A stretch of DNA of 15,334 bases, taken from an uncultured bacterium. Its GTDB lineage: Bacteria > Cyanobacteriota > Vampirovibrionia > Gastranaerophilales > Gastranaerophilaceae. Position 1 is the stretch's first letter, and each line of letters starts with the position of its first letter. The stretch spans positions 1 to 15,334 of the forward strand of contig USGC01000025.1 of NCBI GenBank assembly GCA_900554095.1. The letters are read 5' to 3'. Positions 1 to 6,951 of the stretch are shown here, piece after piece. The notes beneath the pieces are model-generated. The model did not search any database, had not been told where the DNA came from, and saw only the letters and a list, made by a program, of their open reading frames with translations. A program made the translations under genes and the position numbers.

Positions 1-279
1 GTTTCAACCTGTAAAACTGAAGTTATGGATCTTGATACAGTAATTGTGGCACTTGGCACAGGCCCTAACCCGATTATCCAACGTTCAGCAGAAGCTGAAG
101 GCATAGAAATTATTACCGACAAACGCGGCTACATAACTGTTGATGGCGAAACACGCTGTACAAATATTCCGACGGTGTTCGCAGGCGGCGACGTCGCACC
201 GGTCGGCGAATCTAACGCTATCAATGCAATGGGTGCAGGCAAAAAAGCGGCTAAAGCAATTAATGAATTACTTAAATAA
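1..279 (+). CDS. gltD: GltD-like NADPH-dependent oxidoreductase, C-terminal end (partial)
   Basis: Only the last 92 codons are present; the reading frame is open from base 1 and ends at TAA 277-279. The fragment has the end of a two-dinucleotide-binding flavoprotein fold of the glutamate synthase small-subunit type. The motif ALGTGPNP closes the NADPH-binding half. The motif TVFAGGDVA, followed by AINAMGAGKKAA, is the C-terminal FAD-contacting segment of this family. In glutamate synthase this subunit passes electrons from NADPH via FAD and Fe-S clusters to the glutamate-forming subunit. Related sulfide dehydrogenase or dihydropyrimidine dehydrogenase subunits share the same ending, so the exact substrate cannot be settled from this piece. 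The next gene starts inside its last codons, suggesting co-transcription. The family call is firm; the gltD symbol is tentative. Confidence 0.72.
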   Translation, partial: VSTCKTEVMDLDTVIVALGTGPNPIIQRSAEAEGIEIITDKRGYITVDGETRCTNIPTVFAGGDVAPVGESNAINAMGAGKKAAKAINELLK

Positions 280-1150
280 AATTATTTGTACAATTTTAAC
301 AATATTAATAATTTCAGCTCCGGCAATAGCGCTGGAGCTGGATTTATCAGTGGATGAAGAAATAAGAAAACATTACAATGCCTCTCAAATAGAACAGGAC
401 AATCTGCCGCCTTTGCCAAAAACTGCGCAACCGTCAAAATCTCCATCTTCACAACCCGCTAGGACTTCAACTCCTCCCAAATCAGCTCCGTCTATTGAAC
501 ATTCGCAAACATCCGGGAAAGTTATTAAAAACCTGCCGGGTTCACAAGTTTCTAAAGATGATTTTACTGCGGTAAAAATCAAAAAAGGTACGAAATTCAG
601 GGTTAAGTCTTCAGCTAAAATTTCTGACTATTCTCCAGAAGGTACGCGGCTTTCGTTTACGTCGTTAAAACCCGTAGGACAGCGTTATGTAACTATTCCG
701 GCCGGAACAAAATTTTCTGCCGTTGTAACGAATTCTCATACACCTCAGATTTCCGGAAACGGCGGGCTTGTGGTTATTATGGTTGAAAGTATGGTGTTCA
801 GGGGAAGAACTTACTCTGTGCACGCTAAAATTACAAAAGCCGGACACAAAAAAATTTTTTTAAATAATATAAAAGGCCAGAGAGGTTATTTTAAAGGTGT
901 TGCTAAATCAATGCAGCCGGGCGCTAAATTCTACAAAAAGGCAATGCGTGGGACTTCAAAATTATCACAAAACCCTTGGACGCTTATTTTAACACCATTT
1001 ACTGCCGTTTCAGGCGTTCTAGTTTATGGTGTAAACATTATTGGCTCGCCATTATTCGGCTTGTTTGCAAAAGGTTCTCATATTTCAATTCCAGCCGGCA
1101 CTGAGTTTGAAATTAAATTTTTAGAAGACGTTTATCTTCAAGGAATATAG
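263..1150 (+). CDS. Secreted protein of unknown function with repeated GT(K/E)F motifs
   Basis: I do not recognise a named family. An open frame extends upstream to 140, but I chose the ATG at 263 because it places a hydrophobic signal peptide at the very N-terminus (NKII, then TILTILIISAPAIA, likely cleaved near residue 24); the upstream extension only shadows the preceding gene. The product is 295 aa. Residues 47-80 form a Pro/Ser/Thr/Lys-rich linker. Residues 100-192 look like an all-beta domain with KKGTKF (107-112) and IPAGTKF (145-151). A third copy, IPAGTEF (276-282), lies near the C-terminus after a stretch (about 236-268) that may be membrane-associated. Paired GT motifs of this kind recall the beta-barrel of TrbI/VirB10-type envelope proteins, but that is only a resemblance. 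The start overlaps the upstream gene by 17 bases and has no clear Shine-Dalgarno, so translation is probably coupled to it. Confidence 0.7.
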   Translation: MNYLNKIICTILTILIISAPAIALELDLSVDEEIRKHYNASQIEQDNLPPLPKTAQPSKSPSSQPARTSTPPKSAPSIEHSQTSGKVIKNLPGSQVSKDDFTAVKIKKGTKFRVKSSAKISDYSPEGTRLSFTSLKPVGQRYVTIPAGTKFSAVVTNSHTPQISGNGGLVVIMVESMVFRGRTYSVHAKITKAGHKKIFLNNIKGQRGYFKGVAKSMQPGAKFYKKAMRGTSKLSQNPWTLILTPFTAVSGVLVYGVNIIGSPLFGLFAKGSHISIPAGTEFEIKFLEDVYLQGI

Positions 1151-1165
1151 CTTGCAAATATTCTT

Positions 1166-1181
1166 TATCTTTGCAAAGATA
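1166..1181. repeat. 16-bp perfect palindrome just upstream of mutS2
   Basis: The sequence TATCTTTGCAAAGATA is its own reverse complement and ends five bases before the mutS2 ATG, where a ribosome binding site would normally lie. A further TTGCAAA at 1152-1158 pairs with the TTTGCAA inside the palindrome (1170-1176), so alternative stems are possible. It could be a protein-binding site or an mRNA structure that limits initiation; the sequence alone does not decide. Confidence 0.5.
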
Positions 1182-1186
1182 TAAGC

Positions 1187-3550
1187 ATGGATATCCTTAC
1201 AAAAACTTTAAAAACACTTGAGTTTGATAAAATTCAACAAAAAGTTTCAGGCTTTGCTAAGATTCAACAAAGCAGTGTTCTGGCGCTGAATGCGAAGGTC
1301 TACGAAAACTTTGAGGACATTCAAAAAGCTTTAAACTACACCAAAGAAGCAATGTCTATTCTTGATTATGCACAGGATATTCCCATTGAATTTGTTGCGG
1401 ATATTTCGCAAATTCAAAAAAATTCTCTTGTTAGCTATTTGACAGAAAGCGAGCTTGTTGATGTTGCTAAAACTCTGAAATCATCAAGACAAGTCAAAAA
1501 ATTTCTTTCTGAAAACGATGAGCTTCACCAGTTGAAAGAGCTTTCAAATAATTTAATATCGCAAAAAGATTTAGAAGAAGAAATCTTTTCAACGTTTGAC
1601 GAGGATTTAAAAATTAAAAAAGATGCCACGCCTGAATTAAAAAGTCTTTATGCCTCACTTTTTGATACAGAAAAGAATTTACGCAACAAAGTAAATGACT
1701 TGTTAAACAATACAGATTTTGCGAAACACCTGCAAGAAAACATTTACACAACCCGTGATGAGCGGATTGTTTTTCAGGTAAAAGCACCTTCAAAAAGCAA
1801 AGTCCCCGGAATTGTGCACGATGTTTCAGCGACAAACAAAACTTTTTATATTGAACCCGAGCAGCTTGTGCCGCTGAATAACAAAATCCGCGAAGTCCAG
1901 GTACAAATACATGCAGAAGAAGTTAGAATTCTTGTTGAGCTTTCCAACAAAGTTAAGAATAAACTCATAGACATAAAAATTTCAGAAAAAACACTTGCTG
2001 AAATTGACTTTCATTTTGCAAAAGCGAGATATGCCGCTAAAATTGGCGCAATTGAGCCTGAGCTTACGCAAGAAAAGCAGCTCTCATTTGAAAACATGCG
2101 CCACCCGCTTTTGATAGGGGTCGTAGAAAATATAGTTTCAAATGACTTTGAAATCGGCAAAGATTACAAATCAGTAATCATAACCGGTTCTAATACAGGC
2201 GGAAAAACAGTTACTATAAAAACCATAGGTTTATTTATTTTAATGGCAAAGGCTGGTTTTTTCCTCCCTTGCACAATGGCCAAAATTTATCCTTTTAAAA
2301 AAGTCTTTGCAGATATTGGAGACGATCAGAGCATTTTGCAAAGTTTGTCGACATTTTCATCTCATATGACAAATATAATAGAAATTATCAACCAAAGCGA
2401 TAATGAAACATATGTTTTATTAGACGAAATCTGCGCCGGCACTGACCCTCAAGAAGGTTCGGTACTCGCAAAGGTTATCCTTGAAAACCTCGCACAAAAA
2501 GGGGCTTTTTCAACAGTAACCACGCATTACGGAGAATTAAAAGCTCTTGAATACTCAAATCCTTTTTTCAAAAATGCGTCTGTAGAATTCGACACAAATT
2601 CTCTCAAACCAACATACAAGCTTCTCATTGGAATTCCCGGTCTCAGCAACGCAATCGCAATTTCTGAAAACTTAGGTTTGCCAAAAGAAATTGCTCAAGA
2701 CGCCCGCGAAATTCTCATACGCCAAAAAGATCCCTCAATTCTTGTTGTTGAAAAATTACAGCAAACTCAGCAGAAACTTAATGAGAATTTAAAAGAAACA
2801 GAAAGTTTAAAAGAAAATACAGAAGAAATTAAGCGTGAATATGAAGAAAATTTAAATACTGTAAAAAAAGAAAAGAAAAAAACAATTAAAAATATTAAAA
2901 CAAAATTTGATTATGAATTGCTGTCAGTTAAGGCTGAAATAAAAGATATTCTTGACGAGCTTCGGCGCGAAAAGTCAGAAAAAATTGCAAGACGCTCTTA
3001 CGCAAGGCTGGCAAAACTTGAAGAAAATTTCAGAAGAAAAATTGACGAGTATGAAGATAAAAATACCTATGCGCCGGTTGATTTTTCAAAAGTAAAGCCG
3101 GGCGACAAACTAATTTTAAAAGAAATTCATCAGTCTGTAACTGTACTTTCCGAGCCGGACAAGCACGGCAAAATTTATGTACAAATGGGTAACATAAAAA
3201 CTAAAATCGATAAAGAAAAACTTGCGCCCTATGACAAGGCTTTTGACAAAAAATCTGAAAGTTATAAGCCTGCAAGTTTTGAAAAATTTGAGTTAAGAAA
3301 AGTAACATTATCAAATCGCTTAGATTTGAGAGGCAAGCGAGTTGAAGATGCTCTGGATGAACTTGAAATTTATCTTGATCAGGCAAGCCTGGCAAGCCTT
3401 GCTCAGGTTACGGTGATACACGGGCATGGCACAGGGGCGTTAAAATCTGCTGTCAGAGATTTCATATCAACAAGCCCCTATGTAGCAGGCTTTCGCCCCG
3501 GTAAAGACGGTGAAGGAGGCGATGGCGTCAGTGTTTTGCATATAAAATAA
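1187..3550 (+). CDS. mutS2: MutS2 ATPase with C-terminal Smr domain
   Basis: The 787-aa product has the length and domain order of MutS2. Residues 1 to about 310 are the lever and clamp region. The ABC-type ATPase follows, with Walker A GSNTGGKT (334-341), the MutS signature STFSSHMTN, Walker B YVLLDE (409-414) and the TTHYGELK switch. A long charged coiled coil spans about 515-635, then comes a KOW-like beta segment (VKPGDKLILKE). The Smr domain has LDLRG at 712-716 and HGHGTG at 745-750, both intact. Unlike MutS1 it has no mismatch-recognition domain. The family has been linked to suppression of homologous recombination and, in Bacillus subtilis, to splitting of collided ribosomes; which applies here is not visible. 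The ATG lacks a clear Shine-Dalgarno and sits behind a palindrome. The 36-base gap from the previous gene suggests possible read-through. The Walker A has Ser where Pro is common. Confidence 0.95.
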   Translation: MDILTKTLKTLEFDKIQQKVSGFAKIQQSSVLALNAKVYENFEDIQKALNYTKEAMSILDYAQDIPIEFVADISQIQKNSLVSYLTESELVDVAKTLKSSRQVKKFLSENDELHQLKELSNNLISQKDLEEEIFSTFDEDLKIKKDATPELKSLYASLFDTEKNLRNKVNDLLNNTDFAKHLQENIYTTRDERIVFQVKAPSKSKVPGIVHDVSATNKTFYIEPEQLVPLNNKIREVQVQIHAEEVRILVELSNKVKNKLIDIKISEKTLAEIDFHFAKARYAAKIGAIEPELTQEKQLSFENMRHPLLIGVVENIVSNDFEIGKDYKSVIITGSNTGGKTVTIKTIGLFILMAKAGFFLPCTMAKIYPFKKVFADIGDDQSILQSLSTFSSHMTNIIEIINQSDNETYVLLDEICAGTDPQEGSVLAKVILENLAQKGAFSTVTTHYGELKALEYSNPFFKNASVEFDTNSLKPTYKLLIGIPGLSNAIAISENLGLPKEIAQDAREILIRQKDPSILVVEKLQQTQQKLNENLKETESLKENTEEIKREYEENLNTVKKEKKKTIKNIKTKFDYELLSVKAEIKDILDELRREKSEKIARRSYARLAKLEENFRRKIDEYEDKNTYAPVDFSKVKPGDKLILKEIHQSVTVLSEPDKHGKIYVQMGNIKTKIDKEKLAPYDKAFDKKSESYKPASFEKFELRKVTLSNRLDLRGKRVEDALDELEIYLDQASLASLAQVTVIHGHGTGALKSAVRDFISTSPYVAGFRPGKDGEGGDGVSVLHIK

Positions 3551-3600
3551 ATGTAATTATTATTAATGTACAATTTACTCTTTTAAAAATTTTAAATGTG

Positions 3601-3609
3601 TGTTATAAT
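3601..3609 (+). promoter_or_regulatory. Extended -10 promoter of the M20 peptidase gene
   Basis: TGTTATAAT is a perfect extended -10 element (TGn plus TATAAT), placed 38 bases before the peptidase ATG. At 17-bp spacing the -35 position (3581-3586, TTTTAA) matches the consensus poorly, as is usual for extended -10 promoters. It lies in the AT-rich gap after mutS2, so the peptidase gene can be transcribed independently. Confidence 0.6.
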
Positions 3610-3647
3610 AATTAATGCTAAAAAAGTAACTCTTTAAGGAAAATAGA

Positions 3648-4808
3648 ATGAATATAAATGAATTAAGAGAAGAACACAAATTGGTAAATTTGTTTTGCAC
3701 ACTTGCAGAAATTCCTTCACCGTCTTTAAAAGAAGATAAAGTTATCGAATTTTTGCAAAAATATTGCCGTGAAAACAATCTTCAATGCAGACTGGATAAT
3801 TATAGAAATGTTTATATAACAGTTCCTGCAACAGACAGCACAAAAGCACCGCTTTTGCTTTCTGCGCATATGGATGTAATAGGCGATGACAGTCCTGTAG
3901 AAATTTATCTCGACGGGGATTTAATCCGTGCAAAAGACCGCACACTTGGAGCAGACGATAAAGCCGGAGTTGCAAATGCACTATATTTTGCAACCGAGCT
4001 TGCTCAGTCAAACACTCCTCACGGAGAGCTTGAGCTTGTGTTTACACGCGACGAAGAAAACGGTGCCAGCGGAATAAGAAATGTTGAATTTAATAAATTA
4101 AACTCAAAATATGTTCTTGTTCTTGACAGCGATAGCCTCGGACAATTAATGACTTCGGGCGCAAGCTACACAACAGCAAGAATAAAAGTTAAATCTTTCA
4201 AAGGCGGCCATTCAGGTATTGACATTGGCGATATGACGCGCGAAAATGCAGCAAAACTTATTGCCGACATTGTTGCAAATCTTCCTCAAGGCGTTTATTA
4301 CTCTGAAGACGGCGAAGTTATTACATCCTGTAACATTGGCGGAATTATTTCTGGCGACTTAAACGTTACAAATATCATTAACACAACAGCCGAAGCCAGC
4401 TACTCAATAAGAAGTTCAGACAAAAAAGTCGAAGAAGAGCTTATTAACCGTATGTTATTTGAAATAGACGACTTCAACAAAGAATATGAAAACATTGCTT
4501 CTGCTGAAATAACGTTCAAAGAGCATCTTCCGGCTTTTGAGAAATCATCTGATGAATATATTCCGATTTTGTTTGAAACTGCGGCGAAAAAAGCCGGGGT
4601 TACTCCTGAGATTTCATCATTTCATGCCGGTGCTGAAACCCATATTTATGCAAACCGAGAAAATTCAAGGGGTGAAAAATTTCTGCCTTATTTAGTAGGA
4701 CTTGCGAACGTTCATAATATGCACTGTTCTGAAGAAAACGTTGATTATAAGTCTATTTTAAAAGGTCAAGAGCTTTTAAAAACATTTTACGAAGCATATA
4801 ACAATTAA
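3648..4808 (+). CDS. M20-family metallopeptidase, peptidase T-like
   Basis: A 386-aa cytosolic protein with no signal peptide and the complete metal-site set of M20 di-zinc peptidases: H74 and D76 in SAHMDV, D103 in LGADDKAG, the catalytic/ligand pair E136-E137 in FTRDEENGASG, D160 in LDSD, and H359 in HNMHCSEEN. H326 in FHAGAETH belongs to the inserted dimerisation (lid) domain, which spans roughly 170-285 and begins at the FKGGHSG strand. The layout is that of peptidase T (tripeptide aminopeptidase) and the PepT-like proteins of Firmicutes, so the likely role is trimming short peptides in the cytoplasm. Exact specificity cannot be read from sequence. A good ribosome binding site, AAGGA at 3636-3640, lies 7 bases before the ATG. 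The gene is monocistronic, between its own promoter and a strong terminator. Confidence 0.88.
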   Translation: MNINELREEHKLVNLFCTLAEIPSPSLKEDKVIEFLQKYCRENNLQCRLDNYRNVYITVPATDSTKAPLLLSAHMDVIGDDSPVEIYLDGDLIRAKDRTLGADDKAGVANALYFATELAQSNTPHGELELVFTRDEENGASGIRNVEFNKLNSKYVLVLDSDSLGQLMTSGASYTTARIKVKSFKGGHSGIDIGDMTRENAAKLIADIVANLPQGVYYSEDGEVITSCNIGGIISGDLNVTNIINTTAEASYSIRSSDKKVEEELINRMLFEIDDFNKEYENIASAEITFKEHLPAFEKSSDEYIPILFETAAKKAGVTPEISSFHAGAETHIYANRENSRGEKFLPYLVGLANVHNMHCSEENVDYKSILKGQELLKTFYEAYNN

Positions 4809-4814
4809 CTAATA

Positions 4815-4851
4815 AAAAAAAACGACTCAAACAAATAGAGTCGTTTTTTTT
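4815..4851. terminator. Bidirectional rho-independent terminator
   Basis: A 14-bp stem (eight A residues plus CGACTC, pairing with GAGTCG plus eight T residues) encloses a 9-base loop at 4829-4837. The A-run and T-run supply a U-tract on either strand. It lies between the convergent peptidase gene (ending 4808) and transglycosylase gene (ending 4887), so it should stop transcription from both sides. Confidence 0.93.
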
Positions 4852-4886
4852 AATTTGGTTTACAATAGTTTTCAATCGTTGTTAAA

Positions 4887-5525
4887 CTAGATAGCAAGAG
4901 TTGTTGTTTCGATTTCAAGCTCAATTGGAGTTTCATCGACAACTTCAATTTTTGCATTTTTAACTTCCTGTACATTTACATTGGAAGGTGCAAGCGGTTT
5001 TGCTGCAACTGTTCCTTGTACTTTTGGTTTTGCCGGAGAAACCGGTTTAACTGCTTTGACCATCATCGGGTCAGGATTTGCCTTGTAACGATGATAATCT
5101 GTCATAATCTTACTTACAAAACGTCTTGTTTCTGCATATGGAGGGACGGCTTTATATTTTTTAACATTGCCCGGGCCTGCGTTGTATGCAGCAAGAGCCA
5201 GCTCCATTGAGCCAAACATCTTGTACATCATTTTGTAATACATAATACCGCCTCGGATATTATCATTTAGTGAATAAGGATTTAATCCCATTCTTCTTGC
5301 AGTCGACGGCATTAATTGGAAAACTCCGACTGCGCCGTGGTTGCTTCTTGCCTCATGTCTAAACCCTGATTCTGTTCTTGCAATAGAAAGTGCAATTGCA
5401 GGGTCAACACCTAGTTCAACAGCATGTTTCACTATTGTGGCTTTCACTGTGTTCACATCAGCAGCGTGCGCAGGAGTGCACAAAAATGCCACTAATGCCA
5501 TAGTGATAAGTAATAGTTTTTTCAA
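4887..5525 (-). CDS. Secreted lytic transglycosylase (SLT domain)
   Basis: A 212-aa exported enzyme that should cleave the MurNAc-GlcNAc bond of peptidoglycan. Residues 1-21 form a signal peptide (KKLLLITMALVAFLCTPAHA). The SLT/goose-lysozyme-like domain covers about 28-150: catalytic E52 in ARTESGF, the GVFQLMP motif at about 66-72, and AYNAGPGNVKKY. The remaining 60 residues are a Pro/Lys/Val/Glu-rich tail with no recognised cell-wall-binding domain. The start is a TTG supported by AGAGGA 7 bases upstream; the first in-frame ATG (residue 9) would remove most of the signal peptide. No lipobox Cys follows the signal, so it is probably a soluble periplasmic protein. It stands alone, convergent with the peptidase gene and divergent from the phosphorylase gene. 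Confidence 0.9.
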   Translation of the reverse strand: MKKLLLITMALVAFLCTPAHAADVNTVKATIVKHAVELGVDPAIALSIARTESGFRHEARSNHGAVGVFQLMPSTARRMGLNPYSLNDNIRGGIMYYKMMYKMFGSMELALAAYNAGPGNVKKYKAVPPYAETRRFVSKIMTDYHRYKANPDPMMVKAVKPVSPAKPKVQGTVAAKPLAPSNVNVQEVKNAKIEVVDETPIELEIETTTLAI

Positions 5526-5532
5526 AATGTAA

Positions 5533-5538
5533 TCCTCT
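5533..5538 (-). promoter_or_regulatory. Shine-Dalgarno supporting a TTG start
   Basis: On the minus strand AGAGGA sits 7 bases before the TTG at 5525-5523, the ideal distance. It fixes the transglycosylase start at TTG rather than at the later ATG. Confidence 0.75.
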
Positions 5539-5552
5539 GGTTGTAAATTGGA

Positions 5553-5613
5553 AATTCTTGAAAATTACTTTTGCTTTCCCTTCTTTTTCTAGGAATTTTC
5601 ACTTCCAAGAATT
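5553..5613. repeat. Interrupted inverted repeat in the transglycosylase leader
   Basis: AATTCTTGAAAATT (5553-5566) faces AATTTTCA (5594-5601) and CAAGAATT (5606-5613), an inverted copy of the same 14 bases split (and partly re-duplicated) around CTTC. It falls in the roughly 95-base untranslated leader predicted for the minus-strand gene and could fold into a bulged hairpin, or bind a regulator. Confidence 0.4.
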
Positions 5614-5627
5614 GAATTTATATATAC

Positions 5628-5655
5628 AGCATACTACAAAAATTTTGAATTTCAA
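5628..5655 (-). promoter_or_regulatory. Candidate promoter of the transglycosylase gene
   Basis: On the minus strand TTGAAA (plus 5650-5655) is followed after 16 bp by TATGCT (plus 5628-5633). The -35 box matches the sigma-70 consensus in 5 of 6 positions and the -10 box in 4 of 6. The region is very AT-rich, so chance matches are likely and a TATATA just downstream is an alternative -10. Confidence 0.4.
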
Positions 5656-5754
5656 CCCCTAAACTTTACAAACACCTCAAAACCCGCTCAGTACAAGGCT
5701 TTATATATTGTAAAACTTACACTATTTTCTGATGTTTATTATTTTTTTAATTAG

Positions 5755-5783
5755 TTTACGCAACAATATTTTTATGCTAAAAT
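5755..5783 (+). promoter_or_regulatory. Candidate promoter of the mtnP-yggT unit
   Basis: TTTACG (5755-5760) is followed after exactly 17 bp by TAAAAT (5778-5783), preceded by TGC, which makes an extended -10. Transcription would start near 5790, giving a leader of about 30 bases that contains AAAGGA at 5807-5812, six bases before the ATG. Confidence 0.55.
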
Positions 5784-5818
5784 TAAACATAATTACAAAA
5801 GAATAGAAAGGAAAGCAT

Positions 5819-6622
5819 ATGGAAAATAAAAAATTAGCAACTATCGGTGTATTTGGCGGATCAGGATTTTACAATTTCCTTGAAGACATCGAAGAAGTCA
5901 GAGTTGAAACTCCTTACGGAATGCCAAGTGATAATTTATTTATCGGCAAAATCGGCCCTCACAAAGTTGCTTTTATGCCAAGACATGGCAGAAATCATAC
6001 CATATTGCCGCACCTTTTAAATTACCGCGCAAACGTTTGGGCTATGAAATCTGTTGGTGTTGAAAGAGTAATTTCTCCGTGTGCTGCCGGAAGCCTTCAA
6101 AAACACGTTAAACCCGGCGATTTTGTAATATGCGATCAGTTTGTTGACTGGACTGACGGCAGAAAATCAACTTTCTTTGAAGGTCCAATCGTAACCCACC
6201 CTTCTGCAGCAGAAACTTATTGTCCTGAACTTAGAGAATTAGCAATCAAAACCGGTAAGGATTTAGGTATTAATATTCACGAAACAGGAACCGTCGTTGT
6301 TATAAACGGCCCGCGCTTTTCTACAAAAGCTGAATCTAAATTCTTTACAAACCAAGGTTGGGAAGTTATAAACATGACAGCTTTCCCTGAAGCTTATCTT
6401 GTCAAAGAATTAGACATGTGTCCGCTTAACATTTCTCTTATTACAGATTATGATGCAGGGTTAGTAGGAGATGTTCCGCCAGTTTCTCACCACGAAGTCA
6501 TTCAGGTATTTAATTCTAATCTTTCTAACTTAAAAGAACTCCTGTTTAGAATGATTGAAAACATCCCGACGGAAAGAAACAACTGCTCTTGTGCTTTCAC
6601 AAAGAAAAATTCTCAACTGTAA
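5819..6622 (+). CDS. mtnP: S-methyl-5'-thioadenosine phosphorylase (or related purine phosphorylase)
   Basis: A 267-aa cytosolic enzyme of the MTAP/PNP family, full length. It would split methylthioadenosine with phosphate into adenine and methylthioribose-1-phosphate, recycling the by-product of polyamine synthesis. Visible motifs are GVFGGSGFY (11-18) at the phosphate site, FMPRHGRNHTILPH, SPCAAGSLQ, the NGPRFSTKAES phosphate/ribose loop, INMTAFPEAYLVKE, and TDYDAG. The Asp pair in TDYD is typical of enzymes acting on adenine nucleosides (MTAP) rather than the Asn of guanosine/inosine PNPs, but some relatives with similar motifs use methylthioinosine. The C-terminus carries a CxC pair (C256, C258) near the end, as described for Sulfolobus MTAP II and Pyrococcus PNP. 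A strong Shine-Dalgarno precedes the ATG. yggT follows after 14 bases, so the two are probably one transcript. No other methionine-salvage gene is adjacent. Confidence 0.88.
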   Translation: MENKKLATIGVFGGSGFYNFLEDIEEVRVETPYGMPSDNLFIGKIGPHKVAFMPRHGRNHTILPHLLNYRANVWAMKSVGVERVISPCAAGSLQKHVKPGDFVICDQFVDWTDGRKSTFFEGPIVTHPSAAETYCPELRELAIKTGKDLGINIHETGTVVVINGPRFSTKAESKFFTNQGWEVINMTAFPEAYLVKELDMCPLNISLITDYDAGLVGDVPPVSHHEVIQVFNSNLSNLKELLFRMIENIPTERNNCSCAFTKKNSQL

Positions 6623-6636
6623 TCGGAGATTAAAAA

Positions 6637-6906
6637 ATGATAAAAAGCATAATTTTCGGTATAAATAACATTTTCGCGGTTTTTTATTTTCTTATTATTT
6701 TAAGAATATTTTTAAGCTGGATTCCAAATATACAATGGTTTAAGCAGCCGTGGAAATTTATTTATGAAGTTACAGAAATTTACCTTGGAATTTTTAGAAA
6801 ATTCATACCTCCTATTGGCATGATTGATATTTCTCCGATTGTGGCAATACTTGCTTTGCAGCTTGTCCAAAACATAATTATCTTTGGACTTTCTCAACTT
6901 TACTAA
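6637..6906 (+). CDS. yggT: YggT-family small membrane protein
   Basis: An 89-aa integral membrane protein with two hydrophobic segments, about residues 4-28 and 65-87. These flank a more polar central loop that contains a third motif, FRKFIPPIGMIDISPIVA. The pattern (I/L)LRIFLSWIP at 21-30, then the PP.G..D.SPI segment, is the hallmark of the YggT (YlmG/Ycf19-related) family. Members in plastids, cyanobacteria and Gram-positive bacteria are linked to cell or nucleoid division and membrane organisation, but the molecular activity is unsettled. GGAG at 6625-6628 lies 8 bases before the ATG. The gene follows the phosphorylase by 14 bases and is probably its operon partner; I see no functional link between them. 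In many genomes yggT sits near sepF or division genes, which is not the case here. Confidence 0.85.
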   Translation: MIKSIIFGINNIFAVFYFLIILRIFLSWIPNIQWFKQPWKFIYEVTEIYLGIFRKFIPPIGMIDISPIVAILALQLVQNIIIFGLSQLY

Positions 6907-6913
6907 AGCCGGC

Positions 6914-6942
6914 TTGTAAAAAAAGACTGTTTAAGATAAAAT
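6914..6942 (+). promoter_or_regulatory. Promoter of trkA-trkH, giving a near-leaderless mRNA
   Basis: TTGTAA (6914-6919), a 17-bp spacer and TAAAAT (6937-6942) form a good sigma-70-type promoter. Initiation 7-8 bases beyond the -10 would fall at about 6949-6951, right next to the ATG at 6952. No Shine-Dalgarno is present before that ATG. A 10-bp palindrome AAGCCGGCTT (6906-6915) overlaps the -35 box and could be an operator. Confidence 0.55.
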
Positions 6943-6951
6943 ACATTCGTT

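Larger units (their letters stand above)
5526..5818. other. Divergent intergenic control region
   Basis: This 293-base gap holds the transglycosylase leader and promoter on the minus strand, the mtnP promoter on the plus strand, and between them a small dyad TGTAA-aac-TTACA at 5709-5721. No open frame with a plausible start and ribosome binding site, and no RNA gene, is apparent. Confidence 0.6.

Noticed and set aside
140..262. Upstream extension of the secreted-protein gene to the ATG at 140
   Set aside because: The extra 41 residues are the out-of-frame reading of the GltD-like gene and would bury the signal peptide inside the protein; the ATG at 263 is better.
3381..3400. Tandem 9-base repeat GGCAAGCCT inside mutS2
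   Set aside because: It encodes the repeated Ala-Ser-Leu of the Smr domain helix in frame and needs no special explanation.
6906..6915. AAGCCGGCTT as a terminator after yggT
   Set aside because: It is a perfect palindrome with no loop and no T-run on the plus strand, so it cannot act as an intrinsic terminator; kept only as a possible operator.
6907..6951. Riboswitch (for example c-di-AMP type) controlling trkA-trkH
   Set aside because: Only 45 bases separate yggT from trkA and the predicted transcript has almost no leader, leaving no room for an aptamer.
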